Notes: generated by a model not told the origin, from the letters alone. DNA of 42,464 nt from Acanthaster planci (GCF_001949145.1 NW_019091406.1:372102-414565); one strand, 5' to 3'. Positions 1-10,485 are shown, counted from the stretch's first letter. Program-made: numbers and translations.

Positions 1-112
1 TGCACCCTTTTACCCATCCACTGCTGTTTCTCATTCATTGCTTTTCAAACATTCCCCACTGCCCGGCCCATCAAACACCATACATTGATCATGTCGATCC
101 ATCCCTTCAGAC

Positions 113-486
113 CAGGGTTGGCTGATTTGAATCACCTTGATTTAAATCACCAATTTAAATCACAATTTAAATCAAATGAATTTTTAAAAAATTGCTAATT
201 TAAATCAACATATTGAATGGGGGGGGGAAAAGGCAAAAATGTTTCAATTTTTAAATCTTATTCTTGGTAATTTTTGCAGGTTTTCCACATTTTAAACAGC
301 AAATTTTTAAAAAAATTAATACGGTACATTTACACATACAGTGTACAGCTTATTTGGTTACTTTTAAGTAGCTATGTGTATTTGAGCCAAGTTGTCTCAG
401 ATTATTATAAAAGAATTTAAAAACCTGATTTATACTTGTATAAAAAATTGGATTAAAAAAAAAAATTAAAAAGTTCGCCAACCCTG
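113..486. mobile_element. hAT-type non-autonomous element (374 bp) with perfect 8-bp TSD
   Basis: The element begins CAGGGTTGGC and ends GCCAACCCTG, giving 10-bp perfect terminal inverted repeats. It is flanked by an identical 8-bp duplication, CTTCAGAC, at 105-112 and 487-494. The interior is AT-rich with repeated GATTTAAATCA words near the left end and encodes no transposase. CAGGG-type termini with 8-bp target duplications are the hallmark of the hAT superfamily, so this is a deletion derivative or MITE moved in trans. Confidence 0.9.
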
Positions 487-780
487 CTTCAGACCAATGT
501 GTACATGTATCCAACATTGCCCAACTTGTGTACATTGCCTGCTTTGTACATGCCAGTTCTAAGGGCGTTTTTATCCTACCCACTCACCAGTCTGTCAGCA
601 ACACCCTAACCATCCATCACTGTTTCACCCATGCACTAGCATTCCAGCATCTCTCTCTTCCATTATCATCCCACTTATCAACCACTGCACCACCCGTCCA
701 CCAGGGCCCAAGCATCACTGTTCTCATCTGATGTTTTCTCACCCATCCCCTAGTATCCTAGCATAACTCTGCGCATCCAC

Positions 781-1139
781 AATTCGTCGGGTACCCGGAA
801 GGTCGTAAGCACTTACGACATTTTGCTGGGAAGCATAATAGATGCAAAAAAAATTTCCAGCAAAAGGACGTATGTGTGCAACTCTTTTATTTTAATGAAA
901 TGTAAAGATTTCTTTGCAAATAGTTACCAAAAATTTCCGAAGTCGTTTGGTAAGTTGTTCAAAGGTTGCTTTTTGTACAGCACGTGTTGATTTTATAGTA
1001 AATTTTGTCTGTTTTTACTAAATTAAGAGAGTGTGTTTCTAATGCGCTTTTACCGGGAACATTTTTTCTACTGTGACCATGCTTCAGGGCAAAAGAGCGT
1101 AAGCGCGCTTACGACCTTTCGCCAGGCACACGACGAATT
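781..1139. mobile_element. MITE with ~60-bp terminal inverted repeats
   Basis: The left end AATTCGTCGGGTACC and the right end, which reverse-complements to AATTCGTCGTGTGCC, start inverted arms of about 60 bp. Both arms carry an internal GGTCGTAAGC(A/G)C...CTTACG motif that is itself a small palindrome. There is no coding capacity. The target duplication cannot be assigned because the termini are palindromic with the flanks. Superfamily unknown. Confidence 0.75.
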
Positions 1140-1499
1140 ATTATCAGTGTCCCAGTATCCCTCTGCTCATTCATTATGATCCCACCCATTCACCTGTCCC
1201 ACCTCCCACTCACCTACATTCATGATTGATCCAGCCCATTCACCTCTGCCCACCCATTCACGGCCGCAGAAATAAGACTTTTCTGCAGTGTCAAAGTGAC
1301 AATTCTGGCCAAATCTTGTTGGGGCCCCCACCCCTGGTCCCCCCTCTCAATGTTGGGTCTCAGTGCGCAGTCGGCACTCCAGCTCCAGATGACGATATTG
1401 ACGGGGCAGTTGGGGGACCTGGAAAGGATATGGCCATCGACACGTTCCCCAACAATGTGGCCAGGATTGTAGTTACAGGTATTTTCTATGTTCCAACAG

Positions 1500-1610
1500 G
1501 AACTTGGCGATGTCGAGAACTGGGCAAAAAGCATCGAAGTCGACATGCTCACGATATCGAGCGCCTTGGAGTATGCGCTGAAAGGTTTGTTGTCATCTAT
1601 TGCTCTGTAA
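1500..1610 (+). CDS. BLOC1S1: BLOC1S1 (BLOC-1/BORC subunit 1), last coding exon, partial gene
   Basis: The final exon of biogenesis of lysosome-related organelles complex 1 subunit 1, a small helical protein shared by BLOC-1 (endosome to lysosome-related organelle sorting) and BORC (lysosome positioning). The acceptor ends TGTTCCAACAG at 1499. The exon is read in phase 0 and encodes 36 residues beginning ELGDVENWAKSIEVDM and continuing TISSALEYALKG, with a TAA stop at 1608-1610. The GDVENWA-SIE-DM-TI--ALEY pattern is the conserved C-terminal helix of the family, and in vertebrates the last exon starts at the same point and phase. The C-terminal tail (LLSSIAL) differs from the mammalian one. 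The first three exons are not in the window. The longer open frame at 1226-1702 is in another frame and is not used. The gene converges on PYM1. Confidence 0.9.
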   Translation, partial: ELGDVENWAKSIEVDMLTISSALEYALKGLLSSIAL

Positions 1611-2117
1611 CATTATCTTGTATCTTCAACCTTGTCTTATCGTCAACCGTGGGTTTGATTGTCCTTGATTTTCCTCCATTTGTTCATTTTTCAGACACGT
1701 GAGGATAAAAGGTGCGACAGTACACGTCGTCTGTTGCTTGTATAGAGGTCAAACCTTTGGTACTATAAATAATGCTACGGATTACATTATCATTCCTAGA
1801 CTTAGTTCACTAAGCCATCTGAGCAGCAGAAAGTGGTAATAGATTGAACTTGTTCAATTATTTCTGCATACTTTATGTAACTTTGAATTCTCCACAGTAA
1901 AGATTCTCATCACAATAGCTTGCCTCTTCTGTGTTTTGATGTGGAAGGTATAAACCTGTATTGCAGACACTTTTGTATCAAATTCACTCATTAATTAACA
2001 GGTCGTGAGTTTGCCGCGATTTGCATAAAGGCAGGTCCATACTTCGGCCAGTTGCAAAACCACCAATAAATTTGACCTCGCGAAATATTTGCAGTGAAAT
2101 TTGCATTACCAGTGGAA

Positions 2118-2248
2118 GACTTTGAGACACTTGGTGGCCCGACCATACTGGCCATTTTTACCAGCACCGAGCGTGCGCGCAGTTCCGAGCACACACAAGA
2201 CCGTGAAAAAAAGACCAGTATGTCTGATGCCACCAGCGTCTCAAAGTC
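2118..2248. mobile_element. Small palindromic MITE
   Basis: The left arm GACTTTGAGACACTTGGTGG (from 2118) is matched by a right arm ending at 2248 whose reverse complement reads GACTTTGAGACGCTGGTGGC. Both arms continue to ACATACTGG or CATACTGG about 35 bp in. The loop contains CGAGCGTGCGCGC. No coding capacity. Confidence 0.7.
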
Positions 2249-2544
2249 TCCGGTTTGAATTTGCTCAACTCCTAGGAATTTACAGCAGTAACATTTTAAA
2301 TTATGTCACAATTTCACATTCGTGTTTATGTCAAGTTGGAAAGCTACCATTGCAGGCCAAATCACTAACCTGAGATGAACAACCACAGAGAGTTGCGCGT
2401 CGTAATTCATTTGAATAACTTGTGACTTTCAGCCTGGACACCTTGTGATTACCTCATGCTGAACCTAGTAGGTCAAATGTCATTGTGAAAATGTAATACA
2501 TTCGCCTTGTGGAAAAGGAAAGGTCATTGATTGGACAGCTTCCA

Positions 2545-2550
2545 AATAAA
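2545..2550 (+). promoter_or_regulatory. Candidate poly(A) signal AATAAA for BLOC1S1
   Basis: A canonical hexamer in TCCAAATAAAGAC, 935 nt after the BLOC1S1 stop codon; a second AATAAA lies at 2861-2866. Which one is used cannot be told from sequence. Confidence 0.3.
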
Positions 2551-3059
2551 GACTACCCATCGCAAAAACCAATTTCTGAGGTTATTGGTGGAAGGGGGGG
2601 AATATTAATCCTTTAATAATTATTTTTTGTTTATGTTCATGTATAGAACCTGCCATTGGATGGAAAGAAATTTTTTAATGTCTCTTGAAGGTAATCCTTG
2701 CAGACATATCTTGGTTACATACCGGTGTAAGCTTGTGTTAAATCTGTATTGATAATTGATATCTGACTGTACAACTCTCTGCTGAATTTTTGCGTATGCT
2801 ACACTTCAATCATTTGATGAGATTTCTTTTGTTGTGAAGTGGGATTGTAAATTGGAGTGCAATAAATATTGGGACGTTACAGATGTGAACAGCGTGAATC
2901 TCCGAGTTTTTGGTTTTTGTTCGTGCGCAGCTTTGTTTTGCGTGACCTTTCAATACGAGTTGCCATTTTGGCTGAATTTTCTTTGCTTTCTCTGCATTTT
3001 TTTGTACGTTGGGTACGATCAAATGATTAGCACTATCACACGATCCCACTGCGCCGTCA

Positions 3060-3210
3060 GTTGATCCTGTGTGAAATCTCTGACTTCACTTTTTTTCAAA
3101 ACAATCTTGCACAACTTTAACAGAGAGAAAAGGCAATTGGCAGAAGGCGGAATGATTACGCAAATATTGTAGTAAGATCGACAGATTACATGAAGATTGA
3201 ATAATCGCAC
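3060..3210. repeat. Dispersed repeat, copy 1
   Basis: This tract resembles 15020-15160 in the same orientation. Both share TGAAATCTCTG, then a T-rich run, then CAACTT/CTTCAAC, AGAGA(A)AAGGCAAT and GATCGA...AATC blocks. It looks like two diverged copies of one unnamed interspersed repeat. Confidence 0.5.
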
Positions 3211-3951
3211 ACGTCAAGCCATCATGCTCAACATCTACAGTTCATGACAGATGGCAAAGTTGGTATCCCCCATCCAGACTTTTTTTTAAAAAAAGGGAGG
3301 GGGTCATCTGGCATTTTCAACGAGTGGGTTCCTCTAACTGGAACATACGTACACATACGTCAACACAAAACTGGGGGAGGGTGCACTGGGAAAGCCACCC
3401 TCGGGACCTGCTGACCACGTCCCAAATATTATCATTTTTGATGAACATCTGTCAATTGATAAAAGATGGAATGCGGAGATTGTGGGGCCTCAGGGCTACA
3501 AAGCGACAACAATAACATGAGTGACCACTCATTCTACATGTACTTTCCGACAACAGACAATGGATTCTTTGAATAATGCCAGTAAGAGATGAAACTGACG
3601 GAGAGATTTCGTTGATAACCACAAAGTTCTAATGTAAGGATAAACACTGTACAAATATTGTCTTTCCTGTCGGTACATGTATTTTGGAGGCGCAGATTAC
3701 ACATTAGTTTTAAGAGTTTGCTCCGCAAATGCACCCAAATCACTTGCGATCACTAAACTCACTATCCCATTTCTATACAAGTCCACGGAGCACAGGTGCA
3801 CTCAAGCCCACCGTTGCATCTGGTGTTTGATTTGACAAGGAGTTGGCATGTTCACGTGTGCAGAATTTGCAGTATGTTCCGTCTATTTGCTTTCATTTTG
3901 TCCCAATAAGAAAAGTGTTGTGAAATGATCGAGCAAGGATATGACCAGTGT

Positions 3952-4435
3952 CTAGACCCCAAACTCGGCGATGAGTTTCTCGAGTTCTTCCTCTACTTCC
4001 GCCCGTCTGGCCAGTTTCTCCAGCTGGTCCTTGCTGGGCGATGCCAACTCGCCCGAGTCAATCTTGGCCTGCAGCTCCTCCATCTGACGCAGCTTCTTGC
4101 GTAACGTCTTGGCCCGCTTGTCTGGAGGAGCCGAGGGCGCCCTCCCAGTCCTTTGTGTGGCCGCGTCCGTGTCACCCGCAGTGAGCGCTGGTGAGAGGCT
4201 CACGTCTGCCAGTTTTTGGCTGATGTCGTCCGGTGGTTCATGGACGGAGCGTCCGCTGTCGTCAGCAGCCCGCTCTTGCTTCTTCTGCTTCCGTTTCTCC
4301 TTCTTTTTGGCCGACTTGGACATGCTCCTGGTCTCCGGTTCTGGTTTAGCTTCTGGCGGTGGATCGGGGTCATGGTGCATCCCGGGGGGCATCGTTGGCC
4401 GGCTGTTCAACCATTTTCTCCCTCTGCTCTCAAAC
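3952..4435 (-). CDS. PYM1: PYM1 exon 3 (terminal)
   Basis: 484 nt, minus-strand acceptor GTCAG at forward 4440-4436, TAG stop at forward 3954-3952. It encodes [17 protein letters not shown], a proline-rich linker, a lysine-rich segment and the conserved C-terminal [17 protein letters not shown] helix. Confidence 0.95.
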
Positions 4436-7400
4436 CTGACAGACGAAAGTTATAAGGGTCAACTTTATTTATATATGTGGCCTCCCACTTTCACTTAAAG
4501 GAAGAAAGGTGGAAGAAGCTGGCCACATAACGGGTAATTACAAAGTACTAACACACAAACCACAACCGGAGCTCAAGGTTCTGCATTGTCATGAGCCCGA
4601 GCTGCACCAAGAGTGCAATTTTCCTAGCGATGCAGGCTCCTTTGGAAGGAACTGGACTTTGCTGGTTCATAAAGAACTATGAAATACATGCGTTACAGTC
4701 ACGTCACTGCCAACAAAAGGGAGGGGGGGAGTATGAGTGAGCTTTTGCATAAACTTACACTGGTACTTCTTCCTGGGGGACATAGCCCTCTTTGACACGC
4801 CTCGCCTTACGCCATGTCCCGTCAGGCCTCTGTGAAGCTGGTATGTATGTACCTGCCACAGTAAACCGCACATCAGAGTTACTCAGTATGTGCCTCACCC
4901 AATATTACACAAAGTATACTGTACAAATCCCAAATACCGCAATGAAATTATGTTTTGATTTCTGATTTGAATCCATAGTTCATCCATCTTCAAGCCTGTT
5001 TGTGTCACACAGACTTGGATCTCATTCAGTGATCCCAAAGCTGGTTTGCGCTATCCATTACGCAGGTTCTGGTGTCAGTGAACCAACGTCGGAGCACTGA
5101 TCGCAATCCAGACTTGCCTGAAACAAATAGGCCCTTTGTTGTTTCGATTTTTCTCTTTATTTTTCCCCCCACTAATTCAGGTCCCTCCCCCCCCAAAATC
5201 CCTTGACGAATCCTTTTGTTGTTTTTGAGTCCTACAACAAATTTCAAGATATTTCACGGTTTTTGTGATTCGTGGCACTGAGGAATTTTTTACAGCGATA
5301 TCAAGTTCAAAACTGATCTGGGTCCAAACTCCATCTTGTATGTGCGCCTACCACCACAAAAAAAATAAAGCGTAGAACCAGACAAAGCTTTGCTGTGGTT
5401 ATTTCCCAAAACACTTGCAAGTTCAGTTGCTGTGCCAGTCACAGTGCAAAATTAAAACATATCAGGAGGGCAATATCCACTGCCGTTTCAAGAAAAAATA
5501 TTCCAAAACTTTGGAAATATTTTTTAGGCTACGACTCATTTTTTTTTTTTACTACAGTAAACTGGCAGCCCTCCACTGCAATATTCAATGGAGAGAAACA
5601 AATTGACATCGGGATGCAACATTCGGAAAGAATTCCATGTTCGGACACCACGCATCTTTTCAACGATGTTAAATTTGACTTTTTAGGTGATTTTCTTGCT
5701 TTCAGATACTCCCAGACCCGTGAAGCACTACTTTAAGTGGATCTGTAATGCTATGGGATTTTGAATGTGGCCCAGTAATGACTGCCCTTTCTCAATCAAA
5801 TCTTCCACCCAAAAAGCTGTCAATTGAGGTATTGCATAATTGGATCAGTTGCAGTCCCTATTATATACGTTCCGAGGACTGGGATGAGAAGGGAACCAGT
5901 CTTTTGTGTAATAAACCACCAGTCCTGACAGTTTGCAGATCGGTTTGTGAAGAGAGGCAGGATTGTAAGTAAAAAGGTCTGGAATTTGGCAATAATAGCT
6001 AGTTACACGCTCCAAAAATCATCACACATGCATTTTGAAGCTATATGATTTAGTTTTGATGGCTTTTGGGGGGAAGACTTGATTGAGAAAATGCATTTTC
6101 AAGAAGAAACGGACACACAATGGAGGGTCATTACTGGGCTGCATTCAAAGCCCCATAGCGTTACGAACCCATTAAAAGTAAGGAACTGCAACGCACGTCC
6201 TTCCTCCACGCATAAGCCATATTGCTGATATTGCATGAGTGATTTGCACAATGGTAGAAATGCACTGTGGGAAGGAAAAGGGCAACGTTTGCTCCTTTGT
6301 CCTTTCCACAATGCCTTTCTATCATTGTGCAAAATCACTCATGCAGTATAAGCAATAAGGCTTATGGCACAGGGATATGTACGGAGTAGCGCCTCACAGT
6401 TGAGTTTTGGGAGTAGCTTGCAGATATGGCTCACAGGTGCAGGCTACCGCAGGCTACCCCCAGCACTGTGGTTTCCGACGTTCGCCCCGCTCCCATGAAC
6501 GTTTGTGGGAGCGGACGGACCCCACAGTTCTGGGGGTAAGTGACGTCCACATCATATGGAATTCTTCCCTAACATCGTATGCAAATTCTGCATCATGACA
6601 TGGGCCCTACGTGCAAGTTGTTGTTGGCTTTCGATTCAAGGAAAAATTTAACTTTAGGGTGTACGTCTCTAGGCCCTAGACTACTAATTCAAGTGAGAAT
6701 TTCTGGCCAGCTCATTACCATTAAAACTAAAAGTGCCCCCACCATGCCCACAGTATCTTTTGAAAAAGGAAATTTTTTGGCCCCCGAAAAGGGTGAGATT
6801 GTGAGAATCATTGCCAGGATCAACTCACTGCATGCCCTGGGTCTTTGAGCTCTCATATGAGAGCAGAATGGCTGAAAAATACAGTTGAAAAATGGTCCAA
6901 AGTAAGATTAGAAGGTAGCTACTTGAAAAATGGCCGACTTCTGAAAAATCACTTTTTTGGGGGGGTGATTTTCTTTTGCGGGAACAATGAAAAATGTAAT
7001 TGGTTAACCCACAAAATATTGAAAAGAAATTGAAAGATTAGGGACTAGACAATAATTAAATTTGTTTCAGAAATCTCAGGGATGTTGGTATGCATGTTAT
7101 GGGCCCTGAACAGTGCTGATTTTACACAGTTTTCAATGGACTCATGAATTTAGTCTGTACCAAAGATTGCAGAGCGTCGTGTAGCGGCGCAAGATGGAGA
7201 ACTTCACCGTGATGCGCCTGCGCAGTGCACACGATTAATGCACAGGCGCGGGCGACGCGGCAGGCACATACACCTGGTGCACCTGCGCCTTGCCGTACAT
7301 CGAGCAGGCGTATCGCTTGCTCAAATGGCGCCTGTGGTAATTACACCTTTAGGGCAGAGTTATCCATCTTGCGCCTTCAGCGCTACACGATCTTTGGTCT

Positions 7401-7629
7401 GTACCCTTCACGGTAAAGTTTCCATACGATTTTACATACACCCTAGGGGGTTAGGGTTAATGCAATCATGGAGGAAGGAAAACAGAAATAATGGTTGCAG
7501 ATAAATTGGCAAAACTGCCGAAAAACTAGCAACAACCTTCACAACTCTTCCGGTTTATTATTCCTACACTATTCTATGTACGTGTACCTTACCAGTTTCG
7601 TCTGTAATTGTATGTACAGAAGAAGCCAT
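3952..7629 (-). CDS. PYM1: PYM1, partner of Y14 and Mago; complete three-exon gene
   Basis: CDS is complement(join(3952..4435,4759..4852,7593..7629)), 615 nt, 204 aa; the human protein is also about 204 aa. PYM binds the Mago-Y14 core of the exon junction complex and the small ribosomal subunit, removing EJCs from translated mRNAs in the cytoplasm. The N-terminal Mago-binding region is intact: TDETGG at 9-14 (T in place of the last G), [14 protein letters not shown] at 15-28, then [20 protein letters not shown]. The middle has a lysine-rich block ([14 protein letters not shown]). The C-terminal helix ([10 protein letters not shown]...[13 protein letters not shown]...EEELEKL) matches the family's ribosome-binding tail. 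The start ATG has a strong context (AAGATGG). Splice sites are GT-AG with phases 1 and 2. Intron 1 (2.7 kb) holds several MITEs. The gene is divergent from SLC11A and convergent with BLOC1S1. Confidence 0.95.
4759..4852 (-). CDS. PYM1: PYM1 exon 2
   Basis: 94 nt encoding [18 protein letters not shown] and on to EEVP. The acceptor is TGTGGCAG and the donor CCAGT|GTAAGT on the minus strand. It carries the near-invariant RPDGTWRK motif that contacts Mago-Y14. Confidence 0.95.
5743..6165. mobile_element. Element with ~85-110-bp inverted arms
   Basis: The left arm 5743-5822 (TGTAATGCTATGGG...GCCCAGTAATGAC...TTCTCAATCAA) is repeated inverted at about 6052-6165, with an extra ~30 bp in the right arm. 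About 230 bp separate the arms. Probable MITE of unknown superfamily in PYM1 intron 1. Confidence 0.6.
6211..6366. mobile_element. Foldback MITE (156 bp)
   Basis: The arms CATAAGCC(A/T)TATTGCT...TGCATGAGTGATTT..GCACAAT are about 70 bp each and meet at a loop of about 10 bp. The right end is CTTATG. Almost the whole element forms one hairpin. Confidence 0.8.
7154..7404. mobile_element. MITE with GTCTGTACCAAAGAT termini
   Basis: The left end GTCTGTACCAAAGATTGCAG and right end (reverse complement GTACAGACCAAAGATCGTGT) give imperfect inverted arms of about 45 bp, both ending in GGCGCAAGATGG. The centre is GC-rich. It sits in PYM1 intron 1, about 190 bp from exon 1. Confidence 0.65.
7441..7460. 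mobile_element. Solo end of a TTAA/CCCTAAC element
   Basis: The sequence CCCTAGGGGGTTAGGG followed by TTAA at 7457-7460 resembles the right end of the 34258-34473 element (TTGGGGGGTTAGGG-TTAA). No matching left end was found nearby, so it is likely a truncated copy. Confidence 0.4.
7593..7629 (-). CDS. PYM1: PYM1 exon 1 (coding part)
   Basis: It encodes [12 protein letters not shown] plus the first base of a Gly codon (37 nt). The donor is CTG|GTAAGG on the minus strand (forward ...CCTTAC|CAG at 7592/7593). The residues ITDETG join the next exon to give TDETGG-YI, as in vertebrate PYM1, which confirms both the start and the splice. Confidence 0.88.
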
Positions 7630-7827
7630 CTTCAACCTTGTAATTAAGACAAAAAATCACAGTCAAGTGATCACTAGTACCTATAGGCCTGATACAGTGA
7701 TCCAGTGACTGGTGACAGTCTAGTCAAAGCAGCGGCGCTATTTAGTCTAAGATTGTGTTGCACGGCGCTTTACAATCTTTGGTGACGGTGTGTACAACTA
7801 TCTTTGGTGGCGCTATTCAGAACTATG

Positions 7828-7860
7828 CATAGAGTTGGATATAATGAATCCAACTCTATG
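7828..7860. repeat. Perfect 13-bp hairpin
   Basis: CATAGAGTTGGAT at 7828-7840 and ATCCAACTCTATG at 7848-7860 pair perfectly around a 7-nt loop, within a wider CTATGCA...TATGCAG context. It may be a remnant foldback element just upstream of PYM1. Confidence 0.7.
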
Positions 7861-8960
7861 GAACTATGCAGTTACTCTGAAAATAGACTGGTATTTTGTC
7901 CTACTTAATGCTTAAATAGTTTGTAATGTGCTTTAAATAAGACAGATTTGAGAACAGTTTGTGAAAGAAATGATTAGAGCTAGAGGACATCCTTTTATGA
8001 ATAGTCAAGTAAATACTTACTCGAGAAAAATAAGCTAAATGACACATTCTTAATTCATTTTGGAACCTTTGAAGGATCTAGTTCCAGTCTCAAGTCAATC
8101 ATCAGATTGTAGACGTCTGGGTAGAAACAGCTTTTCGTATTAGAATTATGGACGAAGTAGTCTGCGTCTGTGATTATTTTATATTACGACACCGGCATTT
8201 ATGGGCATAGATGTACATGTACACTGTACGTCTACGTCTAGAAATATAGGCCTACCTCTGTCGCTAGCGCTGTCACTTTGGTTTGTCGTTAACCTCCGTA
8301 CCATGTGTACTTTCTAGGACGTTTTGTGCGAAACTCTTGTAGTACAGGTCACCACTTGCATCATAAAGAAAAGTAAGGCATATAGATATTTTTCAGGTAG
8401 TTTGACTGTTATGATTGTGACTGTCCACGTCCATGCACTGACTGTGTGTGCATGTTGACTTGTGGGACTCCGGACTGGGTATGGGGTATCTGATCCGAAT
8501 CCCGTGCATGCTGAGGACAGGTCCGACATGTCTAAGAAGTCGGTTGCTAGTACTAACTAGTTCTACACTCCGTGTGCAGGCATAGGCTAGGCACATAACT
8601 CACGTGTTGTTCCAAGCTCGAGCTTATGATTAGTAATTAAAACTATGCGTATAGTATCCAAATCATGATTCGTTTAAACCTACCTAGGTTATACATGTCC
8701 AGTAATATGTGTCAGTCCATGCAAAATAATGGCACCAGTTTACTATATTGCATGTTGCATAATATTTCTGCGTGAACAGAAAAACCAACTTGTACACGTA
8801 TATTTTGTTACATTTACAAAGGGTTGTGTAGAACTAAAATTTACTTAGGCTTGAAAAATTTCAGATCCTTATCTTAAAAAAAAACCAAAATTATCCAGTG
8901 GCAACAGTGGTAGTAGGCCTAGGACATGTAGGATAGGTTCCTCTATAGACCCCCAGCAAA

Positions 8961-9010
8961 TGACGTCGCGTTTAGAGGGCGTTTCTTTCTTCCTATAAGA
9001 TATAGGCTCG
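8961..9010. promoter_or_regulatory. Possible promoter-like segment (CRE-like plus TATA-like)
   Basis: TGACGTCGCG (CRE-like TGACGTC) at about 8962 is followed some 30 bp later by CCTATAAGATATAGG. This spacing is promoter-like and would suit a SLC11A 5' exon, but nothing ties it to a transcript. Confidence 0.15.
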
Positions 9011-9310
9011 ACTTTGATCGAGTTAAAACCTTTCGTGCATTCATTGTCATTGAATAAATATCTAAATGGGGATTGAAAATTTGGGGACCCTGTTCCATGA
9101 TCATAATAGATTGGAGAGCTACATTTTAACTAATGAATTCTCCTTGGTTAATGACCGTGACATCATCAATAACTGTGTGGTTGATGTGAAAAGAGGACAG
9201 AGTGTGAGTTTTGAAGGAAATTATGATGGGACACTGTGTTTCAACACATGACACATGATGGATTAAAATTGCTGGGCTAGTTTATCAATAAGAAAGTCAC
9301 ATTTTCTCAC

Positions 9311-9360
9311 ATTTTATTTTTTTATTATTATTATATTATTATTTTATTATTATTTTATTT
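9311..9360. repeat. TTA/TTTA microsatellite
   Basis: A run of ATT/TTA units with T-rich interruptions; no other feature. Confidence 0.85.
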
Positions 9361-9785
9361 GAAATTTCCCAAAATGGGGTCAGTGCAATGAAGAGAGTGT
9401 TGCTTTTGTTTTCGGGGGGACTTGCCAGTTTTGCAAGATTAATTAACAACCCTCCTTTTGCTGTTACCGTCAAAAACAGTCAAAAATTCCTTCTCCTTGA
9501 TTTCCCCCAGTACGCAGACACATATGGGAAATTTGACTGGTTTTGACTGGTAGGACGACTGTGCCAAGAATGTGTCTTTGCATAGGAGGGTTTTATAATG
9601 ACAAAAACTGAGGGGTCCCCAAGCACAGAGGAAGGACATGATGCCCCAAGTAACATGCCATGTGGGAGGGCGTCCCATACCAGCATACAGGCCCTGCATT
9701 GTTACATTATAAAGATAAGGGGGATTGTGAATTCGGGGACACTGTCCACCCCACGATAAGATTGCTCGCTCATTTTCCCAAATTA

Positions 9786-9997
9786 GGAAAGAGTTCCATT
9801 TACAGACACTACTTAAAAGTACGTGCATTAACCCTTTGAGATGACTCTGAAAAGAATGTTTTCTAAGTAGCCTAAACGACTCGGTATTTTCCCTCGGAAA
9901 TTAAACTTTTCTGGACATGTTTTGATTTCTGATGGCTGCATGTAAGTGTAAGCAGTAATCACTGGCATCCGTATACATGGCATATGGAACTCTTCCC
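9786..9997. mobile_element. MITE of the GGAAAGAGTTCC family (212 bp)
   Basis: The left end GGAAAGAGTTCCATTTACA and the inverted right end CATATGGAACTCTTCCC form short terminal repeats. The terminal motif GGAA(A/G)GAGTTCC is itself nearly palindromic. The same motif recurs singly or in pairs at 5625, 6558, 10317, 10486, 10700, 11807 and 13165. Confidence 0.55.
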
Positions 9998-10009
9998 AAA
10001 ATGGGGAGT

Positions 10010-10292
10010 CAGGTTGGCGCAGTGGTTCTTTCTTCACCTTCCACTTCTGTGGTCCGGGTTCGAATCCCAGCCCGATCCACACGTAGATTAGGTTTTCAGT
10101 CCCTACCTGATTCCGTGGGTTTTACCCAGAATATCCCTCTTGGGTTTTCCTCCCGCCTCTAAAACTGTAACTAGACCTATTTCTCATTGTTTCCTCTCCA
10201 CAGGTTTCTTCAGGCTAGCGAGCTACAGTGCCTAGGGCACTTTTGAGGAGTCCTTAATGTCATTATCAGAAATGATTAATAATAATAATTAT
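10010..10292 (+). mobile_element. tRNA-derived SINE, full-length copy
   Basis: The internal pol III promoter is intact: A box TGGCGCAGTGG at 10015-10025 and B box GGTTCGAATCC at 10057-10067. A tRNA-unrelated body follows (GTTTTCCTCCCGCC motif) and then an AATAATAAT-type tail near 10277-10290. A second copy with a damaged A box is at 18183-18433. It lies immediately after the right end of the 9786-9997 MITE. Confidence 0.85.
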
Positions 10293-10485
10293 CCTGTCCT
10301 TGCTGTTGTTTGACTCGGAAAGAGTTCCATGTACATGTGCCACAGACATGATAGAGCAAGGCTGTACGGACATCTCTTGACCATGCTGACACCCTGTGCC
10401 CATTCCTTCTTACCCTTCTGACATAATATGTTAGGCTTGTGGGCTTAGTCTGAAAAATTCAAAGTATTTTCTGAGTAAATGATTT

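Larger units (their letters stand above)
1..1260. repeat. C-rich degenerate repeat tract in last BLOC1S1 intron
   Basis: Outside two inserted elements (113-486 and 781-1139), this stretch is a pyrimidine-rich, loosely repeated sequence of words such as CCCACCCATTCACC and CATCCCACTCACC (roughly 1-112, 500-780 and 1140-1260). It lies upstream of the BLOC1S1 acceptor at 1498-1499, so it is read as intron. No BLOC1S1 exon 3 coding sequence (the segment with a GQW-type motif) was found by eye, so earlier exons are probably left of the window. Confidence 0.5.
1611..3951. other. Convergent 3' flank between BLOC1S1 and PYM1
   Basis: No conserved coding exon is seen. The tract should contain the 3' UTRs of BLOC1S1 (+) and PYM1 (-), whose transcripts run towards each other and may overlap. 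Forward AATAAA hexamers occur at 2545-2550 and 2861-2866. Minus-strand ATTAAA hexamers occur at 2612-2617 and 2674-2679. It also holds a palindromic MITE (2118-2248) and one copy of a dispersed repeat (about 3060-3210). Confidence 0.5.
5625..6568. repeat. Possible nested element cluster bounded by GGAA(A/G)GAATTCC motifs
   Basis: GGAAAGAATTCC at 5625-5636 and its inverted relative GGAATTCTTCC at 6558-6568 could be the termini of an older element. Two clear elements (5743-6165 and 6211-6366) would then be inserted inside it. The motif belongs to the family annotated at 9786-9997 and 10486-10711. It lies inside PYM1 intron 1. Confidence 0.35.

Noticed and set aside
1226-1702. 158-aa open frame on + strand
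   Set aside because: It overlaps the BLOC1S1 exon in another frame and shows no recognisable family; the conserved reading is 1500-1610.
2024-2110. Truncated copy of the 24113-24292 TTAA MITE
   Set aside because: AAAGGCAGGTCCATACTTC resembles its left end and an AAATTTGACCTC word follows, but no right end or TTAA flank was found; evidence too weak to list.
4097-4498. 133-aa open frame on + strand opposite PYM1
   Set aside because: It is antisense to PYM1 exon 3, whose protein is clearly conserved; the frame is open because of GC-rich codon structure on the other strand.
7828-7860. Perfect hairpin as a bacterial-type terminator
   Set aside because: Eukaryotic context, no T-run role, and similar foldbacks are widespread; more likely a remnant of an inserted element.
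9066-9251. 61-aa open frame with ATG in the intergenic region
   Set aside because: No family recognised, and its start region resembles repeated sequence near 9720.
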